A stretch of 64,000 nt of DNA from Desulfuromonadales bacterium (GTDB taxonomy: Bacteria > Desulfobacterota > Desulfuromonadia > Geobacterales > Pseudopelobacteraceae), in assembly GCA_013349325.1 (NCBI GenBank), contig DUZX01000014.1, positions 1 through 64,000 on the forward strand, in the 5' to 3' direction. Positions within the stretch are counted from its first letter, which is position 1, and the number at the start of each line of letters is the position of its first letter. Positions 45,120 through 54,235 of this stretch are shown piece by piece. The position numbers and the translations under genes are program-made. The notes under the pieces were generated by a model that saw only the letters and a program-made list of their open reading frames with translations, was not told where the DNA came from and did not search any database.

Positions 45120-46313
45120 ATGCGCCTTACGCCCGCAACCGAGCTTGAACACCGCTGTAAACGACTTCAGGATGTGATGGCAGAGCAGAGTTTAGATGCG
45201 GTCATTATTGTACAAAATGCTGATCTTTTCTATTTTACCGGTACTATTCAGAGCGGAAATCTGTATGTGCCGGCCCAGGGGCAGCCGCTCTATATGGTTC
45301 GCAAGGGTGCCGATCGGGCCCGTATGGAATCCGGGCTTAAAGAGGTCGTGCCGTTCGGTTCGCTCAAGGATATTCCTGCACTTCTTGCCCAGTACAATTA
45401 CCCGGTCCCGACCCGAATAGGACTTGAGATGGACGTCATGCCGGTCAATTTTTTCGAGCGCTATCGCAAGGTATATCCGAGTGCCGTCTATCTTGATGCA
45501 GCGTCGTTGATCCGCCGCGTCAGGATGGTGAAATCGCCGTACGAAATACACCTGATGAAGGATGCTGCAGATCAGACAGACCGGATATTTCAGCGTGCCC
45601 GAGAGGTAATCCGGGTTGGCATGACGGATATTGAACTTGCGGCCGAGCTGGAGCTCACCGCCCGCAAGCTCGGGCATCAGGGCTTAACGCGTATGCGTGG
45701 TTTTAATTCAGATCTGTTTTACGGCCAGATAGTTTCCGGGGTCGATAGTGCTGTTCCGGCTTATCCTGATACCCCTCTGGGGGGATTGGGGCTGAATACG
45801 TCCTTTGGTCAAAGTGCCGGTCTGAAACGTATCGAAGCGCACGAGCCAGTTGTGGTTGATTTTGCCGGTTGTGTGGATGGATATTTGGCAGATCAGACCA
45901 GAGTTTTTGCGATTGGTCCGCTTTCCGATCGCATGCAGAGAGCTTATGACGCCATGCTGGCCGTGCAGCAGCGTATGACGGAAATTGCACTGCCGGGTGC
46001 ACGTTGCGGCGCAGTCTACAGCCAGTGTCTGGCATTGGCTGTAGAGCTTGGATATGCGGATTCCTTCATGGGGGCACGCGGAGCGCAGGTTCCATACATC
46101 GGGCATGGAGTCGGGGTTGAAATTGATGAGTATCCGCTTATCGCCAAAGGATTTGACTCGATGACACTTGAAGTCGGCATGGCGTTTGCCTTTGAACCGA
46201 AAGCGGTTTTCCCGGGAGAGGGGGCGATCGGTATTGAAAATACTTTTTATCTCAGCAATGAAGGTCTTAAGCGACTGACGTACACGAGTGATGAGCTGGT
46301 AATTCTGCCATGA
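45120..46313 (+). CDS. M24-family Xaa-Pro peptidase-like protein
   Basis: 397 residues: an N-terminal creatinase-like domain (about 1-145) and a C-terminal pita-bread domain with the metal ligands VVDFAGC, LADQTRVF, GHGVGVEIDE, FEPKAVF and GIENTF. That set corresponds to aminopeptidase P / prolidase. AAGGAG ribosome site. Substrate not known; a few residues of the family are substituted, so activity is likely but not certain. Confidence 0.9.
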   Translation: MRLTPATELEHRCKRLQDVMAEQSLDAVIIVQNADLFYFTGTIQSGNLYVPAQGQPLYMVRKGADRARMESGLKEVVPFGSLKDIPALLAQYNYPVPTRIGLEMDVMPVNFFERYRKVYPSAVYLDAASLIRRVRMVKSPYEIHLMKDAADQTDRIFQRAREVIRVGMTDIELAAELELTARKLGHQGLTRMRGFNSDLFYGQIVSGVDSAVPAYPDTPLGGLGLNTSFGQSAGLKRIEAHEPVVVDFAGCVDGYLADQTRVFAIGPLSDRMQRAYDAMLAVQQRMTEIALPGARCGAVYSQCLALAVELGYADSFMGARGAQVPYIGHGVGVEIDEYPLIAKGFDSMTLEVGMAFAFEPKAVFPGEGAIGIENTFYLSNEGLKRLTYTSDELVILP

Positions 46314-46334
46314 TCTGGTATGGCAAAATTTTTG

Positions 46335-46364
46335 TTGCATTTTGATTAAGCCGTCGAGTATAAC
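46335..46364 (+). promoter_or_regulatory. candidate promoter for gltA
   Basis: TTGCAT, 18 bases and TATAAC in the 187-base gap before citrate synthase. The 5' leader is about 130 bases and contains AAGCTT repeats; nothing else was recognised in it. Confidence 0.4.
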
Positions 46365-46500
46365 TGCCGTACAAATTGTATACAGTATGCTAAAAAAGAG
46401 TCCCGTTTCTCCCCGCTAAAGCAGATGGACTAGAAGTTAGGAAGCTTATAAAGCTTTTTATCCGGGTTCGCACCCACACCACGAAAAGGAGAGTAAAACA

Positions 46501-47829
46501 ATGGCCCTGAAAGACACGCTCAAGCTGAAGATCGAGGAACATCGCCCCCGCATCACCAAACTTGTAAAAGAATTCGGTAAAGTCATTATTGATCAGGTAA
46601 ACATCGACCAGTGCATCGGTGGTGCCCGCGATATCCGTTCACTCGTAACAGATATCTCCTATCTGGACCCACAGGAAGGGATCCGTTTCCGTGGTAAGAA
46701 CATCCCTGAAACTTTTGCTGCGCTGCCAAAGGCTGCCGGTTCAGCATATCCGACCGTTGAATCCTTCTGGTATTTCCTGCTGACCGGCGATGTCCCGACT
46801 GATGCCCAGGTCGCCGAAGTCGTAGCCGAGTGGAAAACCCGTCAGGTTGTTCCTGAGTATGTATTTACCGCTCTGCGTGCCCTGCCGCATGACAGCCACC
46901 CAATGGTTATGCTTTCAGTCGCCATGTTGGCATTGCAGAAGGATTCCAAGTTTGCCGGCTTCTATAATTCCGGTAAGTTCAACAAGATGACCGCCTGGGA
47001 ATACGTCTATGAAGACGCCTGTGACATCGTTGCCCGCATCCCGATTATCGCCGCCTTCATCTACAACCTCAAATACAAGGGCGACAAGCAGATCGCTATC
47101 GATCCTGCCCTCGACATGGGTGCTAACTTCGCACACATGATCGGTCAGGGTGATGAGTATAAGGATGTTGCCCGTATGTACTTCATCCTGCACTCTGATC
47201 ATGAGTCCGGCAACGTGTCTGCCCACACGACTCATCTGGTTCATTCTGCCCTGTCTGATCCATATTATGCCTACTCTGCAGGGCTGAACGGACTGGCCGG
47301 TCCACTGCACGGCCTTGCTAATCAGGAGGTGCTCGACTGGACTCTCAAGTTCCAGGAAAAATACTGTAAAGGAGTTGAGCCGACTCAGGAACTTATTAAA
47401 GCAGCTCTCTGGGATACACTTAATGCCGGCCAGGTCATACCCGGTTACGGCCATGCGGTTCTTCGCAAGACAGATCCGCGCTACATGGCTCAGCGTGAAT
47501 TCTGTCTCGCCACTCCAGGGCTGAAAGATGATGCACTCTTCAAACTGGTCGCTATGATCTTTGAAACCGCTCCTGGCGTACTCACCGAGCACGGCAAGAC
47601 CAAGAATCCGTGGCCGAACGTTGATGCACAGTCCGGCGTCATCCAGATGTACTATGGTCTGACTCAATTCGACTTCTACACGGTTCTGTTCGGTGTTGGA
47701 CGAGCACTCGGCTGCATGGCTAACATCACCTGGGATCGTGGTCTCGGTTACGCAATCGAGCGTCCGAAATCAGTAACCACTGCAATGCTTGAAAAATGGG
47801 CTGCTGATGGTGGACGTCAATTGTCGTAG
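46501..47829 (+). CDS. gltA: citrate synthase, eukaryote-like type
   Basis: 442 residues. The segment HSDHESGNVSAHTTHLV (231-247) and GLAGPLHGLANQEVLDW match the mitochondrial-type enzyme closely rather than the E. coli GltA type. Geobacteraceae are known to have such a citrate synthase, which feeds the TCA cycle in acetate oxidation. No mitochondrial leader; the start MALKDTLKLKIEEH follows an AAAGGAG site. Monocistronic, followed by a terminator. Confidence 0.97.
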   Translation: MALKDTLKLKIEEHRPRITKLVKEFGKVIIDQVNIDQCIGGARDIRSLVTDISYLDPQEGIRFRGKNIPETFAALPKAAGSAYPTVESFWYFLLTGDVPTDAQVAEVVAEWKTRQVVPEYVFTALRALPHDSHPMVMLSVAMLALQKDSKFAGFYNSGKFNKMTAWEYVYEDACDIVARIPIIAAFIYNLKYKGDKQIAIDPALDMGANFAHMIGQGDEYKDVARMYFILHSDHESGNVSAHTTHLVHSALSDPYYAYSAGLNGLAGPLHGLANQEVLDWTLKFQEKYCKGVEPTQELIKAALWDTLNAGQVIPGYGHAVLRKTDPRYMAQREFCLATPGLKDDALFKLVAMIFETAPGVLTEHGKTKNPWPNVDAQSGVIQMYYGLTQFDFYTVLFGVGRALGCMANITWDRGLGYAIERPKSVTTAMLEKWAADGGRQLS

Positions 47830-47855
47830 TAACAGCTCTTAAATAATCTGAATAT

Positions 47856-47891
47856 GGGGGATGCAGAAATGTATCCCCCTTTTTTATTTTC
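47856..47891 (+). terminator. terminator after gltA
   Basis: GGGGGAT, an 11-base loop and ATCCCCC followed by a T run, 27 bases after the gltA stop. Confidence 0.9.
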
Positions 47892-47895
47892 CTGC

Positions 47896-47923
47896 TTGCA
47901 ATAAAATACAAGTACGGTATAAA
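47896..47923 (+). promoter_or_regulatory. promoter of rubrerythrin-superoxide reductase genes
   Basis: TTGCAA, 16 bases and TATAAA, 44 bases ahead of the rubrerythrin ATG. Confidence 0.6.
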
Positions 47924-47966
47924 GGACAACATCCGTCGTATTTAAATAATTCAGGAGGAATTATAC

Positions 47967-48545
47967 ATGGCCGCTTCAATCAAAGGAACGAAAACGGAAC
48001 AGAATCTGCTTAAATCATTTGCCGGCGAGAGTCAGGCGCGTAACCGCTATACCTATTTCGCGGGTGTTGCTGCAAAAGAAGGCTTTATTCAGATCGCCGA
48101 TATCTTTGAAGAAACGGCTAACCAGGAAAAAGTTCACGCCAAACGATTCTTTAAATTTCTGGAAGGGGGCGACCTTGAAATTACTGCCAGCTTCCCGGCC
48201 GGAAAGATCGGCACAACGGCAGAAAATCTGCTGGCATCTGCTAACGGGGAGCATGAGGAACACACCCTTCTCTATCCCGGTTTTGCGGCCGTGGCCAAGG
48301 AGGAGGGGTTTCTGGCAATTGCAGCTGCCTGGACTGCTATCGCCGTAGCTGAGAAACAGCATGAAAAACGGTATCGTGACCTGTTGGCAAATATTGAAGC
48401 TGGCCGGGTTTTTACACGTGATGGCGAGGTCGTCTGGCGCTGCCGCCATTGCGGATATCTGCATACCGGTAAAGAAGCTCTGGAGCTTTGCCCGGCCTGT
48501 CTGCATCCCAAGGCACACTTTGAAATTCTTGGAGAAAACTGGTAG
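47967..48545 (+). CDS. rubrerythrin
   Basis: 192 residues. The N-terminal four-helix bundle has EGSQ-like ligand motifs [15 protein letters not shown] and [11 protein letters not shown], and the C-terminal rubredoxin-like domain has CRHCGY and CPAC. It reduces hydrogen peroxide with electrons from rubredoxin. AGGAGGAAT site. Next to superoxide reductase, which supplies the peroxide. Confidence 0.95.
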   Translation: MAASIKGTKTEQNLLKSFAGESQARNRYTYFAGVAAKEGFIQIADIFEETANQEKVHAKRFFKFLEGGDLEITASFPAGKIGTTAENLLASANGEHEEHTLLYPGFAAVAKEEGFLAIAAAWTAIAVAEKQHEKRYRDLLANIEAGRVFTRDGEVVWRCRHCGYLHTGKEALELCPACLHPKAHFEILGENW

Positions 48546-48601
48546 AATCGACGGCCTGGTTTCAGGTACGTTATTACACAAACAAAAAAGGAGAACACTA
48601 C

Positions 48602-48982
48602 ATGGCAAAGCAACTGGAAGTTTACAAATGTGCATTATGCGGCAATATTGTTGAAGTTATCCACGCCGGAGATGGAGGTCTGGTCTGCTGTGGTCAGGAT
48701 ATGGCGTTACTTACTGAAAATACGGTAGATGCCGCCAAAGAAAAACATGTGCCGGTTATCGAAGTCGGGAGCGGATTTGTCAAGGTAACGATCGGTTCAG
48801 TTGCACATCCGATGGAAGAGAAACATTATATCGAGTGGATCGAACTGATTGCAGACGGTAAAGCCTATCGTCAGTTTTTAAATCCCGGAGAGGTTGCAAC
48901 CGCTACATTCAACGTCACCGCTACAACGCTGTCAGCCCGTGAACTCTGCAATTTGCATGGTCTCTGGTCTGCACAGGCATAA
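48602..48982 (+). CDS. dfx: superoxide reductase (desulfoferrodoxin, 2Fe type)
   Basis: 126 residues. Centre I is the desulforedoxin knuckle (CALCGN ... CCGQD), and centre II shows [14 protein letters not shown] and CNLHGLW. Centre II reduces superoxide to peroxide without releasing oxygen. 57 bases after rubrerythrin; together they detoxify oxygen in an anaerobe. Confidence 0.97.
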   Translation: MAKQLEVYKCALCGNIVEVIHAGDGGLVCCGQDMALLTENTVDAAKEKHVPVIEVGSGFVKVTIGSVAHPMEEKHYIEWIELIADGKAYRQFLNPGEVATATFNVTATTLSARELCNLHGLWSAQA

Positions 48983-49005
48983 GTAGCCGGTCGCAGGAAT
49001 AATAC

Positions 49006-49040
49006 AGCGGGAACCCACGAAAGGGCTCCCGCTTTTTTTA
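49006..49040 (+). terminator. terminator after superoxide reductase gene
   Basis: AGCGGGA(A)CCC and GGG(C)TCCCGCT pair around a short loop, followed by seven T. Confidence 0.9.
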
Positions 49041-49083
49041 TGGTGCTTTACAGTATATTCAAGCTCATGTATCATCCCGCTTC

Positions 49084-50232
49084 ATGAAACGCATCCTCAG
49101 TCTGTACATAATTCGTGAAATTTCCTCACTCTTTTTACTCGGTATTTCCATCTTTACCCTGATTCTGCTGATGGGACGTCTGATCAAGCTGACTGAACTG
49201 GTTGTGTCCCGTGGAGTTCCGCTGCTGGATGTCGGGCGAATGATTCTGTACCTGATGCCCTCTTTTCTGGTATTTACGATACCGATGGCATTTCTGCTGG
49301 CAGTGCTGCTGGCGTTTGGTCGATTCTCTGCTGATAACGAGATCACCGTTTTAAAGGCCTGCGGTATCAGTCTTGTTCAAATGCTGCCACCGGTTTTTGT
49401 GTGCGCCCTGATTGCCACGCTGTTTGCCCTGGCCGCCAGCACGATCGGAGTCCCATGGGGAAATAGTGCGTTCAAGAATCTGACTATCAAGGTGTTGAAA
49501 CAGAATGCAGCCGCCACAATCCGGGAGAAAGTATTCTGGGATGAGATTCCCGGCATTATGCTCTACACCGATGCTTTCGATGCCAAGCTGAACCGACTGC
49601 AGGGGATTGTTATTCACGATGGGCGTAATCCGGAACGTCCCATGACTATATTTGCACGTGAAGGGGTTCTTGAAGGGGGCGGACCGCAATCTTCTTTGCG
49701 CGTATCACTTGATAACGGTACTATCCACGCTGCCGGTGCGCGAGGTGAATACCGTCTGATACATTTTGAAGAATATATCATGACGGTCGGTCATCAGGGT
49801 GGAGGCGCCGGAGGTGGTCGCAATGAGTTGGATATGTGGATCAGCGAGCTGCAGCAACAGATTTCAAGCCCGGCTGTTACGGTTCAAAATCGATTGAAAA
49901 TGCTGTCAGAACTGCACAGTCGCTTTGCTTTTCCGTGCGCATCGCTGGTATTTGTATTCATCGCCGTGCCAATGGGTATCCAGAACCGCCGCTCCGGAAA
50001 ATCAGCCGGATTTAGTGCCAGTATCGGCCTGCTCTTGACGTATTATGTTCTCATGTCGATAGCCCGAACACTTGCCGAAAAAGGGGTCCTGCCGGCGGCA
50101 ATGGCACTCTGGATTCCAAATATCGTATTCTGTCTGTTCGGCTGGATGCTGCTGCGCCTGGTATCTCTGGAACGAAGCTTTCCGGTCCCTACGTTTAATG
50201 GTCTTCGTGCCCTGTTGAGAGTCAAAAGCTGA
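49084..50232 (+). CDS. lptF: LPS export permease LptF
   Basis: 382 residues of the YjgP/YjgQ family: membrane helices at both ends (SLFLLGISIFTLILLMG; VLMSIARTLAEKG) around a periplasmic beta-jellyroll domain. With LptG and LptB2 it extracts LPS from the inner membrane. Ribosome site weak. LptG starts one base after its stop. Assigned F rather than G by order and similarity of the start (MKRILSLYIIREISSLFL). Confidence 0.9.
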   Translation: MKRILSLYIIREISSLFLLGISIFTLILLMGRLIKLTELVVSRGVPLLDVGRMILYLMPSFLVFTIPMAFLLAVLLAFGRFSADNEITVLKACGISLVQMLPPVFVCALIATLFALAASTIGVPWGNSAFKNLTIKVLKQNAAATIREKVFWDEIPGIMLYTDAFDAKLNRLQGIVIHDGRNPERPMTIFAREGVLEGGGPQSSLRVSLDNGTIHAAGARGEYRLIHFEEYIMTVGHQGGGAGGGRNELDMWISELQQQISSPAVTVQNRLKMLSELHSRFAFPCASLVFVFIAVPMGIQNRRSGKSAGFSASIGLLLTYYVLMSIARTLAEKGVLPAAMALWIPNIVFCLFGWMLLRLVSLERSFPVPTFNGLRALLRVKS

Positions 50233-51312
50233 ATGGGTATTTTAAGCCGCTATATAGCTCGTACCTGGGCCCGCTTGATGCTGCTCTGTCTGAGTGGTTT
50301 TATCTCGGTCTATCTCGTCATTGATTTGATCGAGAAGGTACCTCGCTTCATACGTTCCGGCGGTACGGCTGGAGATATGCTCCTCTATTTTATCTGCAAG
50401 TTGCCGGAGATGCTTGGTCGTACGGCGACGTTTTCAACGCTGATGGCGACCTTGCTGGCGTTGGGCATGTTATCGCGTGACAGCGAGATTGTTGCCATGC
50501 GTAGTTGCGGGGTCAGTCTGCCGCGTATAGCCATGCCGATGCTCGCTTTGGGGCTGGTGGCCAGTCTGCTGCTGCTGGTCAATGCCGAACTGGTACTGCC
50601 GAAAAGCTATGAGCTGACCGAGCAGATTGATAAGCGTGTTATCAAAAAGCAAGCCGGACGGGCGGTTTTTAAACGAAATAACATCTGGTTTCGATCCGAT
50701 ACCCAGATACTGCAGGCGCAGCTCTTTGATCCGGTCACCAGCACGCTGAGCGGCGTTGTTATCTGGAGTCTGGGTGCTGCTATGAGTCCGCTCAGCCGGA
50801 CAGATGCCGAGGCCGCCAGATTTGCTGACGGGCGCTGGACTTTATTGAATGCTGTCACGAAAGATTTCGCTGCTGTCGGCGGTTACAATTCCCGCTCAAG
50901 CGCATCCTTGGGAATCGATCTGAAACTCAAGGTTGAGGATCTGCGAATTCTGGACAGTGATGCCGATAACATGAGTTTCATGACGCTTAAATCGTATGCA
51001 GACAATTTGAAAAGCGGGGGATATCAGGCCTATCGATATCTGACCTTGATGCACAGCAAGCTGGCTGCGCCGTTTGCTGCGCTGATAATGGTTCTGCTCG
51101 GGATTCCGTTTGCACTGCGCAGCAGTCGTTCGGGTGGTATTGCACTTGGAATCGGAGCCAGTGTCGCGATTGGATTTGCCTATTTCGTTGTCAATGCCGT
51201 GCTGCTATCATATGGTCGCAGCGGTGCTTTCCCACCGCTTCTTGCGGCGTGGGGTGCAAATGGTATCTTTTTGGTCTGCGGAATATGGCTTGCCAGAGAA
51301 ATTAAAAACTAG
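50233..51312 (+). CDS. lptG: LPS export permease LptG
   Basis: 359 residues, the same fold as LptF: helices near residues 14-31, 51-75, 95-115, a periplasmic domain (about 140-255) and C-terminal helices. The first residues overlap the LptF stop region without sharing bases. Completes the transporter pair. Confidence 0.9.
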   Translation: MGILSRYIARTWARLMLLCLSGFISVYLVIDLIEKVPRFIRSGGTAGDMLLYFICKLPEMLGRTATFSTLMATLLALGMLSRDSEIVAMRSCGVSLPRIAMPMLALGLVASLLLLVNAELVLPKSYELTEQIDKRVIKKQAGRAVFKRNNIWFRSDTQILQAQLFDPVTSTLSGVVIWSLGAAMSPLSRTDAEAARFADGRWTLLNAVTKDFAAVGGYNSRSSASLGIDLKLKVEDLRILDSDADNMSFMTLKSYADNLKSGGYQAYRYLTLMHSKLAAPFAALIMVLLGIPFALRSSRSGGIALGIGASVAIGFAYFVVNAVLLSYGRSGAFPPLLAAWGANGIFLVCGIWLAREIKN

Positions 51313-51357
51313 ATGTTACTGTTGGAATATATGTTTTCTGTAAGGGGAGGGGATGCT

Positions 51358-52290
51358 ATGAAACGGATTATACCAGTGGTTGCGGTAGTGATGCTTGTTA
51401 CATTGTTATCAACCACCGTGATGGCTTCCGAACGGCCACATCGGGTCATTGCTGAGCTTGCTCCTGTCGCAGCAGCCGCTGTTCCTGCTCCCGTGCCGGT
51501 AAGTGTCGTGAGCATTATTCCGGCTCAGGCAGAACCGGGCGGGCGGGTTTCGTTGTTTGGTTCCGGCTTCGGTGAAACCGCCTCTGTTTTTCTGGGCACC
51601 GCCGAGATTCCGGTTCTGATCAGCGATGGCAAACAGGCTGAATTCAATGTACCGCTGCAGCTTGAGGCCGGTCTGTATGTGCTCTACCTGAAACGGGCAG
51701 ACGGCACCGTCGGGCGTCCGTATAATTTCACCGTGTTGCCGCTTAAACCGGTTCTGAGCGCTCTCACGCCCGATCATATCAGTGCTTGTTCGCAGGGAAA
51801 GGAACGTGAAGTTGCTGCCCAGGGGCTCAATTTTGCCTCACACGCCCTCTTGCTTTTTGACGGCGCAGTTATCAGAACTCTGGCTGTGTATCCCGATATA
51901 ATCAGCTTTACCGTTCCGCAGGTGGCGGGCGGGCTCCACCAGGTGTCCGTTAAAAACTCGCCCGATAACGGATCGGTTGCTATGGCTTTGACCATTGAAA
52001 CAAAGCCGGAAGTAGCGCAGGTTACCGTTGGCAATCAGTTTGTTAATTACTATGAACTCATTGTTACCGGGAAAAATTTCAGTCAAAATTCGTCCCTCTT
52101 TGTCGATGGCCAGCTGATTGGCGGTCGGGGAGGGCAGGATATGGTTGACCGCGAGAAGTTAATCTATATCGATTGCTCAAAATTAATCTATCAGCGGCAC
52201 CCTTACTCACCGACGGCAAAAGATTTCAGCTTGCAGGTAATTAACGCGGGGGGCGAAAGCAGCCAGGCTGTTGCCGTCACTGCACCCTGA
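51358..52290 (+). CDS. secreted IPT/TIG-domain protein
   Basis: 310 residues from MKRIIPVVAVVML, preceded by AGGGGAGGGG (an in-frame ATG 45 bases upstream lacks the signal). The signal ends near ASERP. The rest has three tandem immunoglobulin-like TIG units: IIPAQAEPGGRVSLFGSGFG, LTPDHISACSQGKEREVAAQ and VTVGNQFVNYYELIVTGKNF. TIG repeats in delta-proteobacteria are cell-surface or secreted adhesion modules. Function unknown. Confidence 0.75.
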   Translation: MKRIIPVVAVVMLVTLLSTTVMASERPHRVIAELAPVAAAAVPAPVPVSVVSIIPAQAEPGGRVSLFGSGFGETASVFLGTAEIPVLISDGKQAEFNVPLQLEAGLYVLYLKRADGTVGRPYNFTVLPLKPVLSALTPDHISACSQGKEREVAAQGLNFASHALLLFDGAVIRTLAVYPDIISFTVPQVAGGLHQVSVKNSPDNGSVAMALTIETKPEVAQVTVGNQFVNYYELIVTGKNFSQNSSLFVDGQLIGGRGGQDMVDREKLIYIDCSKLIYQRHPYSPTAKDFSLQVINAGGESSQAVAVTAP

Positions 52291-52314
52291 AATATCAAAG
52301 GAAAATAGAAGACA

Positions 52315-54225
52315 ATGTTTCTTAAAAACCGATTTAACGCACTGGTAACACTCTGGTTATCTCTGATAGCATTTTCAACGACCTGCAGGACGATTCTGCT
52401 GGTAAAATCCCTCCCCAGTCTGGAGCTGAAAGCTCTGCTGCTGATAAAAATCTACGCGGTCGGGTTTCTGTTTGACTGCGTGACCTTCAGCTACGTGGCC
52501 ATCCCGTTTGTGCTGGTGCTGACGCTGCTTCCGGATAGACCCTTCAACAGCAGGGTTTTCAGAATCTGCGCCGGAACGGTTGCGTTCATTTACAGTTACC
52601 TGATGCTCTTCAACCTGGTAGCCGAGTACACCTTTTTTGATGAATTTGCTACCCGCTTCAATTTCATTGCCGTGGATTATCTGATTTACACCAACGAAGT
52701 AATCAAAAATATCCGCGAGTCCTATCCGGTCAATGGTATCCTTGCTGCTCTCTTTGTCGTTAATCTGCTCGTCTTTATTCCGCTTAAGCGCTCTCTGTTC
52801 CACTCATTCGGCTTTGCATCCCGTTTTGCTGCCAGGGCCGCAATCGGAGTGCCGATGTTGCTGCTGCCGATCGTTTCCTTCCTGGCGATCGATCTGGGGC
52901 TGTCACAGATTTCACCCAATAATTATGCTAATGAACTTGCCGGAAACGGTTTGTACTGCCTCTTTTCAGCCTTCAGGAACAACGAGCTGGACTTTAACAA
53001 ATTCTACGTTACCCGACCGGACAGTGCGGTCGTTGCGCATCTGAAAGGGCGCATGCAGAGCACACACAGCCCGTTGGAAAGGCCGGACGGCACTGATATT
53101 ACGCGGGTCATTCAGCCGACTGGTCCCGAGCGCCGCTTCAATCTTGTTGTCGTTATTGAAGAGAGTCTGAGCGCGGAGTTTCTGACCGCCTTTGGTAACA
53201 CCAAGGGTATCACCCCGGTCATGGACAAGCTTTCAGAAGAGGCGCTGTTCTTTACGCACCTGTATGCCACGGGAACACGTACCGTACGTGGTCTGGAAGC
53301 GATCACACTCTCGATGCCGCCGCTTCCGGGGACATCGATTGTCAAGCGCCCCAAAAATGAAAACTTCTTTTCATGGGGCTCTGTCATGAAAGCCAAAGGG
53401 TATGACAACAAGTTTATTTATGCCGGTCACGGTTATTTCGACAACATGAACTATTTTTACGCAAATAACGGTTTTGCTACCGTTGACCGGACTGATTTTG
53501 CAAAGGATGAAATCACCTTTACCAACGCCTGGGGGGTCTGTGACGAAGATCTTTTTATGAAGGCGCTCAAGGAAGCTGATCGTTCGTACACGCTTAAAAA
53601 GCCTTTTTTCAGCGTGGTGATGACAACCTCCAATCACCGTCCCTTTACCTACCCGGATGGCAAGATAGATATTCCTTCCAAGACAGGACGTGACGGAGGT
53701 GTCAAGTATGCTGACTACTCCATTGGTCGTTTTCTGGAGGAAGCCCGCAAGAAACCGTGGTTTCATGATACGATATTTGTCATCGTTGCCGACCACTGTG
53801 CCGACAGTGCTGCCAAGCTGGCCCTGCCGGTCAAGAAATATGAGATTCCACTCTTTATGTATGCCCCGGCACTGATAAAACCTCAGAAAGTTGATCGCAT
53901 GATGAGTCAGATTGACATTGCGCCGACCGTTCTCGGGCTTTTGAACTTCAGCTATCGTTCACACTTCATCGGTGATGACATTCTGAAAAGCGATGTCAGG
54001 CCGGAGCGGGCCTTTATTTCAACTTACCAAAAACTGGGCTATATTCAGGAGGATAAACTGGTGGTACTCGGCCCCCAAAAAGAGGCCGGTTTCTTCAGCT
54101 TTTCACGGCAGGATGGTAAAACAGCAGAAATGAAGCCGCAGGAGAATCTGCTGCTGGATGCGTTGGGATATTTTCAGGGGAGTAATTATATTTACAAGAA
54201 CAGGCTGAATCGTTTGGCAAAATAG
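52315..54225 (+). CDS. LTA-synthase-family membrane sulfatase
   Basis: 636 residues. Five or so N-terminal helices, then an extracellular sulfatase-fold domain: VVIEESLSAEFL, the nucleophile segment ATGTRTVRGLEAI, DNMNYFYANNGF and VADHCADS. The catalytic Thr and metal ligands agree with lipoteichoic acid synthase and phosphoglycerol or phosphoethanolamine transferases. In a Gram-negative it likely modifies an envelope glycan or osmoregulated glucan; substrate unknown. Confidence 0.88.
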   Translation: MFLKNRFNALVTLWLSLIAFSTTCRTILLVKSLPSLELKALLLIKIYAVGFLFDCVTFSYVAIPFVLVLTLLPDRPFNSRVFRICAGTVAFIYSYLMLFNLVAEYTFFDEFATRFNFIAVDYLIYTNEVIKNIRESYPVNGILAALFVVNLLVFIPLKRSLFHSFGFASRFAARAAIGVPMLLLPIVSFLAIDLGLSQISPNNYANELAGNGLYCLFSAFRNNELDFNKFYVTRPDSAVVAHLKGRMQSTHSPLERPDGTDITRVIQPTGPERRFNLVVVIEESLSAEFLTAFGNTKGITPVMDKLSEEALFFTHLYATGTRTVRGLEAITLSMPPLPGTSIVKRPKNENFFSWGSVMKAKGYDNKFIYAGHGYFDNMNYFYANNGFATVDRTDFAKDEITFTNAWGVCDEDLFMKALKEADRSYTLKKPFFSVVMTTSNHRPFTYPDGKIDIPSKTGRDGGVKYADYSIGRFLEEARKKPWFHDTIFVIVADHCADSAAKLALPVKKYEIPLFMYAPALIKPQKVDRMMSQIDIAPTVLGLLNFSYRSHFIGDDILKSDVRPERAFISTYQKLGYIQEDKLVVLGPQKEAGFFSFSRQDGKTAEMKPQENLLLDALGYFQGSNYIYKNRLNRLAK

Positions 54226-54235
54226 TCGCAGACAC

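Noticed and set aside
46915-47667. A 250-residue open frame on the minus strand
   Set aside because: Antisense to citrate synthase.
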